From assembly GCA_964465385.1 (NCBI GenBank), contig CAYXIM010000005.1:1-40871 (forward strand): 40,871 nt of DNA. The letters are read 5' to 3'. The DNA is from JAAYBY01 sp964465385 (lineage in GTDB: Bacteria > Bacillota > Clostridia > Saccharofermentanales > UBA5734). The notes below the pieces were generated by a model. It was not told where the DNA came from and searched no databases. It saw only the letters and a list, made by a program, of their open reading frames with translations. Position 1 is the first letter of the stretch. Each line of letters begins with the position of its first letter. Of this stretch, positions 8,875 through 16,506 are shown in pieces. The position numbers and the translations under genes are program-made.

Positions 8875-9084
8875 TCAGCGGACAGGGTCATAACCACCGC
8901 GACTGAAGGGGTTGCACCGCATGATCCGCCAAAGGGCCCGCAGCAGCCCCTTGAAGGCCCCATAACGGTCAATGGCCTCAACCGCATAATGGGAGCAGGT
9001 CGGCAAGTACTTGCAATGGGGCCCGGACAGCGGTGATATCAGGCGCTGGTACAAACGGATCAACCCAATCAACAGCTGTTTCAT
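8875..9084 (-). CDS. yidD: Membrane protein insertion efficiency factor YidD
   Basis: YidD is a small membrane-associated protein that assists YidC-dependent insertion. The 69-residue product has an amphipathic N terminus (LLIGLIRLYQRLISPLSG) and the family motif CKYLPTCSHYA with Cys24 and Cys30. Its C terminus is CNPFSRGGYDPV. Its ATG shares one base with the rnpA stop (TGATG), so translation is probably coupled. The length is at the short end of the family but complete. Confidence 0.95.
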   Translation of the reverse strand: MKQLLIGLIRLYQRLISPLSGPHCKYLPTCSHYAVEAIDRYGAFKGLLRALWRIMRCNPFSRGGYDPVR

Positions 9085-9449
9085 CAGGCGCCTTCCTCCT
9101 GTCTGTGGTCTTTTCTTTGCAGCAGGCCAGCTCGGCGCATCAACCGAACCACCTCAGGATAAACAAGCTGCAAGTTGGGTTCATCTGCTGTATGTCGGGC
9201 CACCAGGATCACATCAAAACCTTGCTTGAGGTCTTCTTCCAACATGCGGTAACTTTCACGCAAGAGCCGCTTGAGTCGGTTTCTGCGCACGCTGCTGTTG
9301 ACCTTGCGGCTGGCTGTGATCCCCAGGCGGTTGATTGTCGCGTTGCGTTTGAGGTAGTGCAGGACCACATGGGGTTCACTGATAAAACGCCCATGCCGGT
9401 AGACACGGGAGAACTCATAATTCATACGCAAAGCTTGCGTTTTTCTCAT
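9084..9449 (-). CDS. rnpA: Ribonuclease P protein component
   Basis: RnpA is the basic protein that helps the RNase P RNA remove 5' leaders from tRNA precursors. The 121-residue protein opens with MRKTQALRMNYEFSRVYRHG. It contains the RNR signature RRNRLKRLLRESYR at about 74-87, the diagnostic RNA-binding helix. SD AGGA is 10-11 bases upstream. It lies between rpmH and yidD, the near-universal bacterial order. The rpmH terminator directly precedes it, so its expression depends on readthrough or on an unseen promoter. Confidence 0.96.
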   Translation of the reverse strand: MRKTQALRMNYEFSRVYRHGRFISEPHVVLHYLKRNATINRLGITASRKVNSSVRRNRLKRLLRESYRMLEEDLKQGFDVILVARHTADEPNLQLVYPEVVRLMRRAGLLQRKDHRQEEGA

Positions 9450-9484
9450 ACTGTCTCATTCCTGGCCGCTCACGGGAGCGTTCG

Positions 9485-9514
9485 CTAAAAAAAGACCACA
9501 GGACCTGCGGTCTT
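9485..9514 (-). terminator. Intrinsic terminator or attenuator between rpmH and rnpA
   Basis: On the minus strand AAGACCGCAGG and the partner TGTGGTCTT form a hairpin with one G-T pair, followed by seven Ts. It begins at the rpmH stop codon. Because rnpA follows in the same direction 35 bases later, it likely sets rpmH transcripts far above rnpA transcripts. Confidence 0.75.
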
Positions 9515-9648
9515 CAGGCACTCAGCTGTTTTCTGCCTTTCAGCCTTCGGCGTTTGATGATGCGTCGGCCAGATGCCGTCTGCATCCGTTTTCGAAAACC
9601 ATGTTCTCTTTTTCGTTGCCTTTTTTTAGGCTGGTATGTCATCTTCAC
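9514..9648 (-). CDS. rpmH: Ribosomal protein bL34
   Basis: bL34 is a small, very basic protein of the large ribosomal subunit. The product, MKMTYQPKKRQRK onwards to GRKQLSA, matches the family almost throughout: QPKKRQR, HGFRKRM, and KGRK near the end. I chose the GTG at 9646-9648. It gives exactly 44 residues, the usual length, and AGGAGG lies 9 bases upstream. An in-frame ATG at 9657 abuts the SD and is unlikely. A second ATG at 9642 is possible. A consensus promoter lies 40 bases upstream. dnaA, usually divergent here, is absent. Confidence 0.95.
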   Translation of the reverse strand: MKMTYQPKKRQRKREHGFRKRMQTASGRRIIKRRRLKGRKQLSA

Positions 9649-9688
9649 CGCTTTCATCCTCCTCAGCGCTTAAAACAATAGCGTTAAG

Positions 9689-9718
9689 ATTATACAAGTC
9701 TTGAAGCAGCTGTGTCAA
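9689..9718 (-). promoter_or_regulatory. Consensus promoter of rpmH
   Basis: TTGACA (9713-9718) and TATAAT (9689-9694), both perfect sigma-A hexamers, are separated by 18 bases on the minus strand. This is one of the strongest promoters in the window and suits a ribosomal protein gene. Confidence 0.85.
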
Positions 9719-9755
9719 CCAAAGAAAAGTCGGTGTGGCTTGGCGATGGGCACAT

Positions 9756-9800
9756 CACCCCCTGTGGCTAAGTGGTCAACCCTTCATCACCACGGGGGTG
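9756..9800. repeat. Inverted repeat between capA-like gene and rpmH
   Basis: CACCCCCTGTGG (9756-9767) pairs with CCACGGGGGTG (9790-9800), 11 pairs with a one-base bulge around a 22-base loop. Neither strand shows a T run after it, so it is not a typical intrinsic terminator. It lies in the 216-base space where oriC would often be. I see no DnaA box (TTATCCACA or close variants) here. Confidence 0.6.
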
Positions 9801-9864
9801 GCGTTTCATTAAGGCAAGACTGCTGGACGAAACGTGATGCCAAAACAGGCCATCAAGTCGCCGC

Positions 9865-11250
9865 TTACTGCGGCGAAAAGGCAACCGGGATCGGTTCGGT
9901 CCGCATGGAGGAAGCCAGCACATTCTGGATGCGCTTCCAGGCCGCCTCAAGCTCTGATGCGAATGCCTCATACGGTCCAGGTGCTTCCAGCATCGGCAGC
10001 ACCGGCACAATGTGGTGTTGGATGTCCTCTCCGAAAAACTGCCGAACGACCGTTGTCGGAATCACATCTGCTGACTGGACAAAAACACCCGTTGCATCTC
10101 GTGCCAGGGTCAGGCGTGCAACGACAGCATCGAGGGCGTATCCTGCTGTCTGGTGGGTGGAAAAAGTCATGTTATGTAAAAAATTGCTGATGGAGTAAAA
10201 AACCAGGGTATGTGAACCGTTCGCAGCGGTCAGGACGTCAATGGGCTGAAGCACATGGGGGTGGTGCCCGATGATCACCTCAATGCCGGCATCGGCCAGA
10301 TGCTGGGCCATGACCCGCTGGTAGTGGCTTTCAACCGTTTCATATTCATTGCCCCAGTGGACGGACAGGCAGATCAGTTCAGCGCCCTCTTGCCTGAGCC
10401 CATCTGCCCGGTCAACCAAGCGGTCAAGGGCTGCTGCAAAGGCCTCCTGGCGGTAGGGGTTAAACGAGTCCAGCAGGTCAGCGGCGCCCTGCGGAAAGGG
10501 GATGCCGTTAAGTGTTTTCTGGCTTTCGGTCCCGATGGTTTCAAAGGTTGTGGCCATAAGCCCAACGGTCAAACCATTGATGCTCACCAACTGGTCCAGG
10601 CGACCCGCGGGATCGGTACGGGTGCCAATCACCTGAAAACCACGTTCTTCAAATACGCGTGCGGTCCGAACCAGGCCTTCCAATCCCTTGTCCAGCATGT
10701 GGTTGTTGGCCGTGCACACCACCCGGAAGCCCGTCTGGTAGAGGGCATCGGCAATGGCATCTGGTGCAGCAAAGAATGGATAGCCGCTGTAGGGCGGACC
10801 GGCCAGGGTTCCTTCATAGTTGGCCACAGACAGGTCTGCAGCTTGAAAAATGGGTTTGACAGCTGAAAAAGCAGGGGTGAAATCGTAGACGCCCGCTTCC
10901 TGGCTGGTCAGCAGGCCGCCGTCTATGACCGATTGGTGCAAAATAATATCACCCACGAAAGCCAGCGTCATCGGCTTGTTTTCTGGGGCTGGTGTCGGCT
11001 CTGGCGGTGTCGTTTCCTGGCTTGGCTTGGTCAACGCCGGTGTCTGGGTCTGGGTGCTTATGCCCGTCGGCTCTTGTGTGGAAAACGCACCTTGTTCCGA
11101 TGGGCTGGTCGCCGACGTTTGTCGCTCAAAATGGTTTCGAATAGAACCGCTGAAAGCCAGCAGAACAAGCACCAGGACCAGAAGCAACACCGGCCCAGTC
11201 AATCGGTAGGCTTTGGCCGATCGCCTGTTTTTCCCGCTCCCCTGCTTCAT
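9865..11250 (-). CDS. CapA-family (poly-gamma-glutamate synthesis type) metallophosphatase-fold protein
   Basis: The 461-residue protein is a signal-anchored extracytoplasmic CapA-like protein. It has a short basic N terminus, a membrane segment at about 17-35, and a Thr/Pro/Gln-rich linker to about residue 93. The catalytic-fold domain shows FVGDIILHQ at about 98-106, then NYEG, ANNHMLDKG, VHWGNEYE and GHHPHVLQPID, in the order seen in CapA/PGA_cap proteins. Those His, Asp and Asn residues resemble a metallophosphoesterase metal site. No capB or capC lies nearby, so capsule synthesis is not supported; a wall- or polymer-related role is guesswork. The ATG at 11250 overlaps the ispE stop (ATGA). 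A GTG at 11289 is in frame but lacks an SD. Confidence 0.88.
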   Translation of the reverse strand: MKQGSGKNRRSAKAYRLTGPVLLLVLVLVLLAFSGSIRNHFERQTSATSPSEQGAFSTQEPTGISTQTQTPALTKPSQETTPPEPTPAPENKPMTLAFVGDIILHQSVIDGGLLTSQEAGVYDFTPAFSAVKPIFQAADLSVANYEGTLAGPPYSGYPFFAAPDAIADALYQTGFRVVCTANNHMLDKGLEGLVRTARVFEERGFQVIGTRTDPAGRLDQLVSINGLTVGLMATTFETIGTESQKTLNGIPFPQGAADLLDSFNPYRQEAFAAALDRLVDRADGLRQEGAELICLSVHWGNEYETVESHYQRVMAQHLADAGIEVIIGHHPHVLQPIDVLTAANGSHTLVFYSISNFLHNMTFSTHQTAGYALDAVVARLTLARDATGVFVQSADVIPTTVVRQFFGEDIQHHIVPVLPMLEAPGPYEAFASELEAAWKRIQNVLASSMRTEPIPVAFSPQ

Positions 11251-12158
11251 GAGGCCAGGATGCGCGGCCCGTCCGCTGTGGTCCGGCACAAAAACAAGTG
11301 AACGGAACCGTCATTTTGTTGCTGCAAGGCCTGCAGGGCCTGGCTGGCTGCTTCCATACTGGCAAAAAGCGCGAACAAGGTCGGACCGCTTCCGCTCATC
11401 TGGACCAGTTCAGCGCCCAACCGGCTCAAGCGCGCTTTGTGCACAGCCAGACCTGCCTCTAAAGACATGCAGACGGGCTCAAGGACGTTGGCCGTTGCCG
11501 CAGCAAGCCCTTTCAGGTCCTGGCTTTGGATGGCTGACAGGACCGCCGGTGTATCAGGCCGGCGCAACGGCGGCCTTTGTGCATAGGCCGCAAAAACAGA
11601 CCGGGTCAAGACGTGAAGTTTGGGACAACACAGGACAACGGCTAGGTCCGGCCAAGGTCGGAGGGGTGTCAGCTGTTCACCAATGCCCTGACAATACACG
11701 GTGCCTCCATTTAAGGTGAAGGGCACATCGGCACCGATTGCAACGGCCAGTTCTTCCAGGTCCCGCCTCGACAGGCGTCCATCAAAGCAAGCGTTGAGCC
11801 CCAGCAGGACAGCCGCTGCGTCGGCGCTGCCACCGGCGAGCCCCGCTGCAACGGGGATCTTTTTTTCAAGGAACAGATCCACCGTGTGGGGTTTGAGGGT
11901 TTTGTTTTTGGGTGCCTGAAAAAAAAGAAAAGCGGCTCGATAAGCCGTGTTGCTTGCATCAAGCGGCAGGGAGGCATCCGTTGAACGGATGCGGATGTGC
12001 CCCTGCCCATCGGTCTGCTTGACCGATACCGTCACCTGATCTTGCAGGTCCAAGCTTTGCATGACTGTTTCCAGCAGGTGGTAACCGTCTGTTCGTTTGC
12101 CCACGACATCTAATGACAAATTAATCTTTGCTGGTGCCGTGACCGTCCTGTGCCGCAT
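11247..12158 (-). CDS. ispE: 4-diphosphocytidyl-2-C-methyl-D-erythritol kinase
   Basis: IspE phosphorylates CDP-methylerythritol in the MEP pathway to isoprenoid precursors. This 303-residue GHMP kinase begins with APAKINLSL, with the catalytic Lys at 11. The ATP-binding glycine loop IPVAAGLAGGSADAAA is at about 101-116, and IGADVPF holds the catalytic Asp at about 144. The C-terminal motif is MSGSGPTLFALF. Length is typical. It follows veg by 42 bases, a conserved Bacillota pairing, and overlaps the capA-like gene by 4 bases. It implies isoprenoids are made by the MEP route. Confidence 0.97.
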   Translation of the reverse strand: MRHRTVTAPAKINLSLDVVGKRTDGYHLLETVMQSLDLQDQVTVSVKQTDGQGHIRIRSTDASLPLDASNTAYRAAFLFFQAPKNKTLKPHTVDLFLEKKIPVAAGLAGGSADAAAVLLGLNACFDGRLSRRDLEELAVAIGADVPFTLNGGTVYCQGIGEQLTPLRPWPDLAVVLCCPKLHVLTRSVFAAYAQRPPLRRPDTPAVLSAIQSQDLKGLAAATANVLEPVCMSLEAGLAVHKARLSRLGAELVQMSGSGPTLFALFASMEAASQALQALQQQNDGSVHLFLCRTTADGPRILAS

Positions 12159-12200
12159 GGTTGTGTCCTGTGGTGTGAACCGTGATCCCCGAGCAGCCTT

Positions 12201-12476
12201 TTAGAGCTGCTCTGGTTCTTTGTGTTCCGCTTCCGGCTCGATGGCAATCTCGACAACCCGTGTCAGGATGTCAACGTAGCTGAAAGAAACGGTCTCTTGG
12301 TCGGCCACGTTTTTTCGAGCACAGCGAACCGTGAAGACATTGGGGTAACACCGGTCCAGTACGCCTTCCTGAATGATGGTTCTTTTTCGTCCGCCATTAG
12401 ATTTGAGTCTGATTCTCTTGCCGATATAAGACTGCATTCCTCTTCTACAGATATCTAAATCTGCCTTAACGATCAT
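12201..12476 (-). CDS. veg: Veg protein
   Basis: Veg is a small conserved Bacillota protein; in Bacillus subtilis it stimulates biofilm matrix gene expression and is very strongly transcribed. The 91-residue product opens MIVKADLDICRRGMQSYIGK and contains the family core KSNGGRKRTIIQEGVLDRCYPNVF-like beta strands. It ends in an acidic tail. The ATG at 12476 has GGAGG about 12 bases upstream; a TTG seven codons earlier overlaps the SD region. The next gene is ispE, as in Bacillus, although the spore-protein gene often found between them is missing here. Confidence 0.92.
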   Translation of the reverse strand: MIVKADLDICRRGMQSYIGKRIRLKSNGGRKRTIIQEGVLDRCYPNVFTVRCARKNVADQETVSFSYVDILTRVVEIAIEPEAEHKEPEQL

Positions 12477-12536
12477 GTATGATGACACCTCCGGCAATCG
12501 TTTTTTTCACCTTGATGGCTCAAATCCGATGGGATA

Positions 12537-12565
12537 ATTTTACCACTTTCACAGACTAAAGTCAA
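12537..12565 (-). promoter_or_regulatory. Promoter of veg-ispE
   Basis: TTGACT (12560-12565) and TAAAAT (12537-12542) are separated by 17 bases on the minus strand. It abuts the fhs promoter back to back. Confidence 0.8.
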
Positions 12566-12594
12566 ATGACGCGCACAACAGATTGTGGTATAAT
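12566..12594 (+). promoter_or_regulatory. Promoter of fhs
   Basis: On the plus strand ATGACG (12566-12571) and TATAAT (12589-12594) are 17 bases apart, and TGG before the -10 gives the extended form. The leader to the fhs ATG would be about 65 bases. Confidence 0.75.
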
Positions 12595-12667
12595 TCATCC
12601 TGCTCTTCTAAATATTGACCTTCTGCTGCCGAAGCGGCCCAACACAAATATGCCTTTGGAGGAACCG

Positions 12668-14341
12668 ATGATGCTGTCCGATATTGATATCGCAAACGAA
12701 GCCTCTATCCGCCCCATCCAGGACCTGACCCGGGATCTGGGCCTTGGGCCAGAAGAGTGGTCGCCTTACGGCCACACCAAAGCCAAGATCAATCAGGCTG
12801 CCTTTCAACGTTTGGCAGACCAGCCGGACGGCCAGCTGGTCCTGGTGACAGCGGTCAACCCGACCCCTGCCGGTGAAGGCAAAACAACCATCACCGTCGG
12901 CCTGGGGCAAGCTTTGTGCCAGCTGGGACAACGGGCTGTGGTTGCCTTACGTGAACCGTCTCTGGGCCCGGTCTTCGGCGTCAAAGGCGGCGCAACGGGT
13001 GGCGGCTATGCCCAGGTCTTACCTATGGAAGACATCAACTTGCACTTCACCGGTGACCTGCATGCCGTGGCTGCGGCCAACAACCTACTGGCGGCCCTGC
13101 TGGACAACCACATCCACCATGGCAACGCCCTGGGCATTGATCCCAGACGTGTCCTGTGGAAACGATGTGTGGACATCAACGACCGTCAGCTGCGCGAAAT
13201 CGTTTCCGGCCTTGGCGGGACGGCCAACGGCCAGCCACGTGAAGACGGCTTCAACATCACAGTGGCCTCTGAAATCATGGCCATTTTATGCCTGGCGGAA
13301 GACCTGCCTGACCTCAAGGAACGTATCGGCCGGATCGTGGTGGCCTGGACCTTCGATGACCAGCCTGTGACAGCCCGGGATCTCAAGGCGGCGGGCGCGC
13401 TGACGGCCCTTTTAAAAGACGCGCTCAACCCCAACTTGGTGCAAACGCTTGAAGGCACCCCCGCCTTGATCCACGGAGGCCCCTTTGCCAACATCGCCCA
13501 CGGCTGCAACAGCATCCGGGCCACGCGCCTGGGGTTAAAACTGGGTACCATCCTCATCACCGAGGCTGGCTTTGGTGCTGATCTGGGGGCAGAAAAATTT
13601 TTTAACATCAAATGCCGCACGGCCGGCCTGAAACCGGCAGCAACCGTGCTGGTCGCCACCATCCGGGCCCTCAAATACAACGGCGGCCAGGCCAGAAAAC
13701 AGCTGCAGACAGAAAACCTGCAGGCCCTCAAGGCCGGCTTGCCCAACCTGGTTAAACACATCGAAAACATCCAGCAGTTCGGTGTCCCCTGCCTGGTGGC
13801 GCTCAACCGCTTTGCAGACGACACGGATGCAGAAATCGCCTGTGTCCGCGAGGCCTGCCGGGCGCTGGGTGTTCCTGTCGCCTGTGCGGATGTTTTTTCC
13901 CAAGGCGGACAGGGCGGACTGGACCTGGCCAACAAGCTGCTTGACGTCTTAGGCCGGGCGGCTTCTGCTTTCCAGCCTCTTTATGACCTGGATCAGCCCC
14001 TGGAAACCAAGATGCGGCTAATCGCCCAGAACATCTATGGCGCGAAGGACATCCAGCTGACGGCTGCTGCAGCCAAGGCGCTCAAGCGCCTGGAAGAATT
14101 GGGCTATGACAAGCTGCCTGTCTGCATGGCCAAAACACCCCTGTCTTTATCTGACGACCCCAAGCGCCTGGGCCGACCGACCGGTTTTTCAATCACTGTC
14201 CGGGAACTGCGCCTTTCTGCCGGAGCAGGTTTCATTGTTGCCCTGACCGGCAACATCATGACCATGCCTGGCTTGCCCAGGACGCCGGCTGCTGAACACA
14301 TGGATGTCTCAGCTGACGGCCAGACGAGCGGGCTTTTCTAA
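12668..14341 (+). CDS. fhs: Formate-tetrahydrofolate ligase
   Basis: Fhs joins formate to tetrahydrofolate with ATP, giving 10-formyl-THF for purines, formyl-Met and one-carbon flux; it also belongs to the methyl branch of the Wood-Ljungdahl pathway. The 557-residue length is typical. The P-loop TPAGEGKTTITVGLGQAL is at about 65-82, followed by REPSLGPVFGVKGGATGGGYAQV. The FTGDLHAV and LTGNIMTMPGLPR motifs are also present. The start at ATG 12668 has GGAGG 6 bases upstream; a further ATG follows immediately. No other Wood-Ljungdahl gene is in the window, so acetogenesis is not shown. A beta-lactamase-fold gene follows after 21 bases. Confidence 0.97.
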   Translation: MMLSDIDIANEASIRPIQDLTRDLGLGPEEWSPYGHTKAKINQAAFQRLADQPDGQLVLVTAVNPTPAGEGKTTITVGLGQALCQLGQRAVVALREPSLGPVFGVKGGATGGGYAQVLPMEDINLHFTGDLHAVAAANNLLAALLDNHIHHGNALGIDPRRVLWKRCVDINDRQLREIVSGLGGTANGQPREDGFNITVASEIMAILCLAEDLPDLKERIGRIVVAWTFDDQPVTARDLKAAGALTALLKDALNPNLVQTLEGTPALIHGGPFANIAHGCNSIRATRLGLKLGTILITEAGFGADLGAEKFFNIKCRTAGLKPAATVLVATIRALKYNGGQARKQLQTENLQALKAGLPNLVKHIENIQQFGVPCLVALNRFADDTDAEIACVREACRALGVPVACADVFSQGGQGGLDLANKLLDVLGRAASAFQPLYDLDQPLETKMRLIAQNIYGAKDIQLTAAAAKALKRLEELGYDKLPVCMAKTPLSLSDDPKRLGRPTGFSITVRELRLSAGAGFIVALTGNIMTMPGLPRTPAAEHMDVSADGQTSGLF

Positions 14342-14362
14342 GCCACAGAAGCGGGGTGCTGC

Positions 14363-15544
14363 ATGAAAAACAACCGACGCAAAACATTGCCTTTTGATGA
14401 CCGGCAAGCCAGCCGCCACCGCCAGGCCTTTCAGCCGGGACAAGCGCCCCGGCCTGGCCTGCCTTCACCCTGGCTGTTGCCGGTTCTGGTCCTGCTGCTT
14501 GCGGGGCTGATCACGGCTGTGGTCTTCACCTTTAAACGATCAGACACACCAAACACGTCCACCACCCCCACGACGGGCTCTGAACCGCAAGAAACCAGCA
14601 ACCCAAGCCCATCTGCTGCACCGACGGCCACTTCTGAATCGGATGAAACCGAACCCGTCCAGACCCAGACCCAAGCCACTACGGCTCCCCCCCTGCTCGA
14701 TCCGCAAGCGCGTGCGTCAGCGCTTGAAGCTACCGGCCAGGAGGTGTTGGCGCGGATCAACCAGGAACCAGCCTGCCGGGTGGCGGTCACCTTCATAAAC
14801 CTGGCGGCTGGGGAATCCTGGTCCCATCAGGAAGAGCTGCCTTTTGTTGCGGCCAGTTCAATCAAGGTGGGCTTCAACGCCTGCTTGTATGAGCGCATGG
14901 CCCGCCAGGAAATAGACCCCCTGGAAGAGCTGGCCTATGACAGCCGCCCCTACCCAACCGGGGATTATGAGCCTGGAACCGGATCCATCCAAGGCATGCC
15001 CAACGGCAGCCGCTTCAGCATCCGTGAAACCTCTTCGCTGTCCATTCGCATCAGCGACAACTGCGCCACCAACATGATTTTGCGCCGCCTGGGCGGTATC
15101 GATGCCGTCAACCCCTGGCTCAACGACATCAGTGGCATCGTTGATTACCGCCAACCGGTCAGCTATCTCACCTACGCCGGCCAGACCGCCCAGGGCCGCC
15201 ATCGGACTTGCTCGCGTGACCTGGCAGAACAGATGGCCCACCTCTACCGGGCCTGGTTGGCAGAGCCAGCGGTTTATGACCCCCTGCTGGACGATCTCAA
15301 GCAGACCGAATTCAGCTTCGGCCTGCATCGGGGTGTCCCGGAAGGGGTGGCGGTCGCACATAAAATAGGCACCAACGGTGCCTATGCCACTGAAAATGAT
15401 GTCGGGATCGTGTTCACCACAGAGCCGTTTGTCCTGTGTGTGATGACTGAGATGGCCGATGCCGGCCGCGCCCATCAGCTGCAGGCAGACATCACTGCCC
15501 TCTTTTACGACTGTGTCAAAGACTGGCCTTTGGCTCAGAATTGA
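14363..15544 (+). CDS. Membrane-anchored class A beta-lactamase-fold serine protein, probably not a true beta-lactamase
   Basis: The 393-residue protein has a basic, Gln/Arg-rich N terminus, one membrane segment at about 37-57, and a Thr/Ser/Pro/Glu-rich linker to about 110. An extracytoplasmic serine-hydrolase domain follows. It shows SSIK (Ser165, Lys168) matching SxxK, SDN at 231-233, and KIG at 334-336 in place of KTG. I cannot find the omega-loop ExxLN motif between SDN and the next helix. That Glu drives deacylation in class A enzymes, so hydrolysis of beta-lactams is doubtful; a cell-wall or peptidase role fits better. It is 21 bases after fhs and overlaps the convergent yitT-type gene by 10 bases. 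Confidence 0.82.
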   Translation: MKNNRRKTLPFDDRQASRHRQAFQPGQAPRPGLPSPWLLPVLVLLLAGLITAVVFTFKRSDTPNTSTTPTTGSEPQETSNPSPSAAPTATSESDETEPVQTQTQATTAPPLLDPQARASALEATGQEVLARINQEPACRVAVTFINLAAGESWSHQEELPFVAASSIKVGFNACLYERMARQEIDPLEELAYDSRPYPTGDYEPGTGSIQGMPNGSRFSIRETSSLSIRISDNCATNMILRRLGGIDAVNPWLNDISGIVDYRQPVSYLTYAGQTAQGRHRTCSRDLAEQMAHLYRAWLAEPAVYDPLLDDLKQTEFSFGLHRGVPEGVAVAHKIGTNGAYATENDVGIVFTTEPFVLCVMTEMADAGRAHQLQADITALFYDCVKDWPLAQN

Positions 15545-16485
15545 GCAAAGTTGCCAAAGCCTTCCCCCATGACTTCCCGGGCATCTTGAACAATGACAAA
15601 GGCCTGTGGGTCTATGTCGCGCACGATGCGTTTCATCTGTGGGATTTGCCGGCGGGACAAGACACACATGAGGATTTTCCGCTGGGTTCCTGTGTACATC
15701 CCTTCTCCTGAAAAAGCGGTGACGCCACGTTCCAGTTCGGTCAGCAGACGGTCCGCAATGTCAGGGCCGTGATCGGAGACAATGACAGCCGTGCGGCAAA
15801 AGTCAAACCCTTCCAAGATCACATCGATACTTTTGGACGTCACATACATGGCAATAAATGAATACAAAACCAGCAGCAGGCCTGTCTCAGACATATGCCG
15901 GTAGGCCACGGCTGAGGCCAAAATGATGATCGCATCCAAGACCAGAATGAACTGGCCGATGCTTAAGGCCGGTCGGCTGCGGTGGATCACCATGGCTAAA
16001 ATGTCAATGCCTCCCGTGGTGTAGCCGGCCCTGAAAATCAACCCCAGCCCCACCCCGAAAAGCACACCGCCCACCAGACAAAAGAGCAAAAGGTCCGACC
16101 CGTGCGCCTGGGCACGGTGCAGGTGTTTTTCATAAAAGCGGGTCATCCCTGGCCCGGTTAAATCAATCAGCACAGAATGTATAACCGTGCCCACCAGGCT
16201 TTTCCAAACAAAGGTTGCATCGATGCGCCGCCAGCCCAGAATCAGCAGGGGGATATTGAGCAAGCCATACAGGAGACCAAAAGACAAAAAGGCGCCACGC
16301 CCGGTCAATTGAAAAATGATGGAAACGATACCAGATACCCCGCCCATGGTCAGCCGGGCGGGCAGGTAGAAAATGTTGAGGGCAACCGCACTGATCAGGT
16401 TGCCAAGCACAAGCAAAAACACGTTGCGCAGCCGTTCCATCAGCGGCCCCCGGCGGCCGCTGCCGGCCAAGTCAAAAAGTTGCAA
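15535..16485 (-). CDS. YitT family membrane protein with DUF2179 domain
   Basis: This 316-residue protein has about five or six membrane segments in its first 220 residues. The glycine-rich family patterns NIFYLPARLTMGGVSGI and FRAGYTTGGIDILAMV are visible. The C-terminal cytoplasmic DUF2179 domain begins near SDHGPDIADRLL and contains RKILMCVLSRRQIPQ. The family is common in Bacillota with several paralogues and no settled function. The preferred start is TTG at 16485, because AAGGAGG lies 9 bases upstream. An ATG 15 codons later lacks a clear SD. Its 3' end overlaps the convergent gene. Confidence 0.88.
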   Translation of the reverse strand: MQLFDLAGSGRRGPLMERLRNVFLLVLGNLISAVALNIFYLPARLTMGGVSGIVSIIFQLTGRGAFLSFGLLYGLLNIPLLILGWRRIDATFVWKSLVGTVIHSVLIDLTGPGMTRFYEKHLHRAQAHGSDLLLFCLVGGVLFGVGLGLIFRAGYTTGGIDILAMVIHRSRPALSIGQFILVLDAIIILASAVAYRHMSETGLLLVLYSFIAMYVTSKSIDVILEGFDFCRTAVIVSDHGPDIADRLLTELERGVTAFSGEGMYTGTQRKILMCVLSRRQIPQMKRIVRDIDPQAFVIVQDAREVMGEGFGNFAQF

Positions 16486-16506
16486 ACCGTTCTTCCCTCC
16501 TTGTGC

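Noticed and set aside
9660..9864. Chromosomal origin next to rpmH
   Set aside because: No dnaA, no AT-rich unwinding region and no TTATCCACA-type box is visible here.
9865..11250. Capsule (poly-gamma-glutamate) biosynthesis locus
   Set aside because: Only a CapA-like gene is present; capB, capC and capD are missing nearby and CapA-like proteins are widespread in non-capsulated bacteria.
13186..13935. Open frame of 249 codons on the minus strand opposite fhs
   Set aside because: Antisense to a full-length Fhs; Ser/Ala/Arg-rich composition typical of shadow frames.
14858..15667. Open frame of 269 codons on the minus strand opposite the serine-enzyme gene
   Set aside because: It overlaps a gene with recognisable SxxK, SDN and KxG motifs, has low complexity and no family resemblance.
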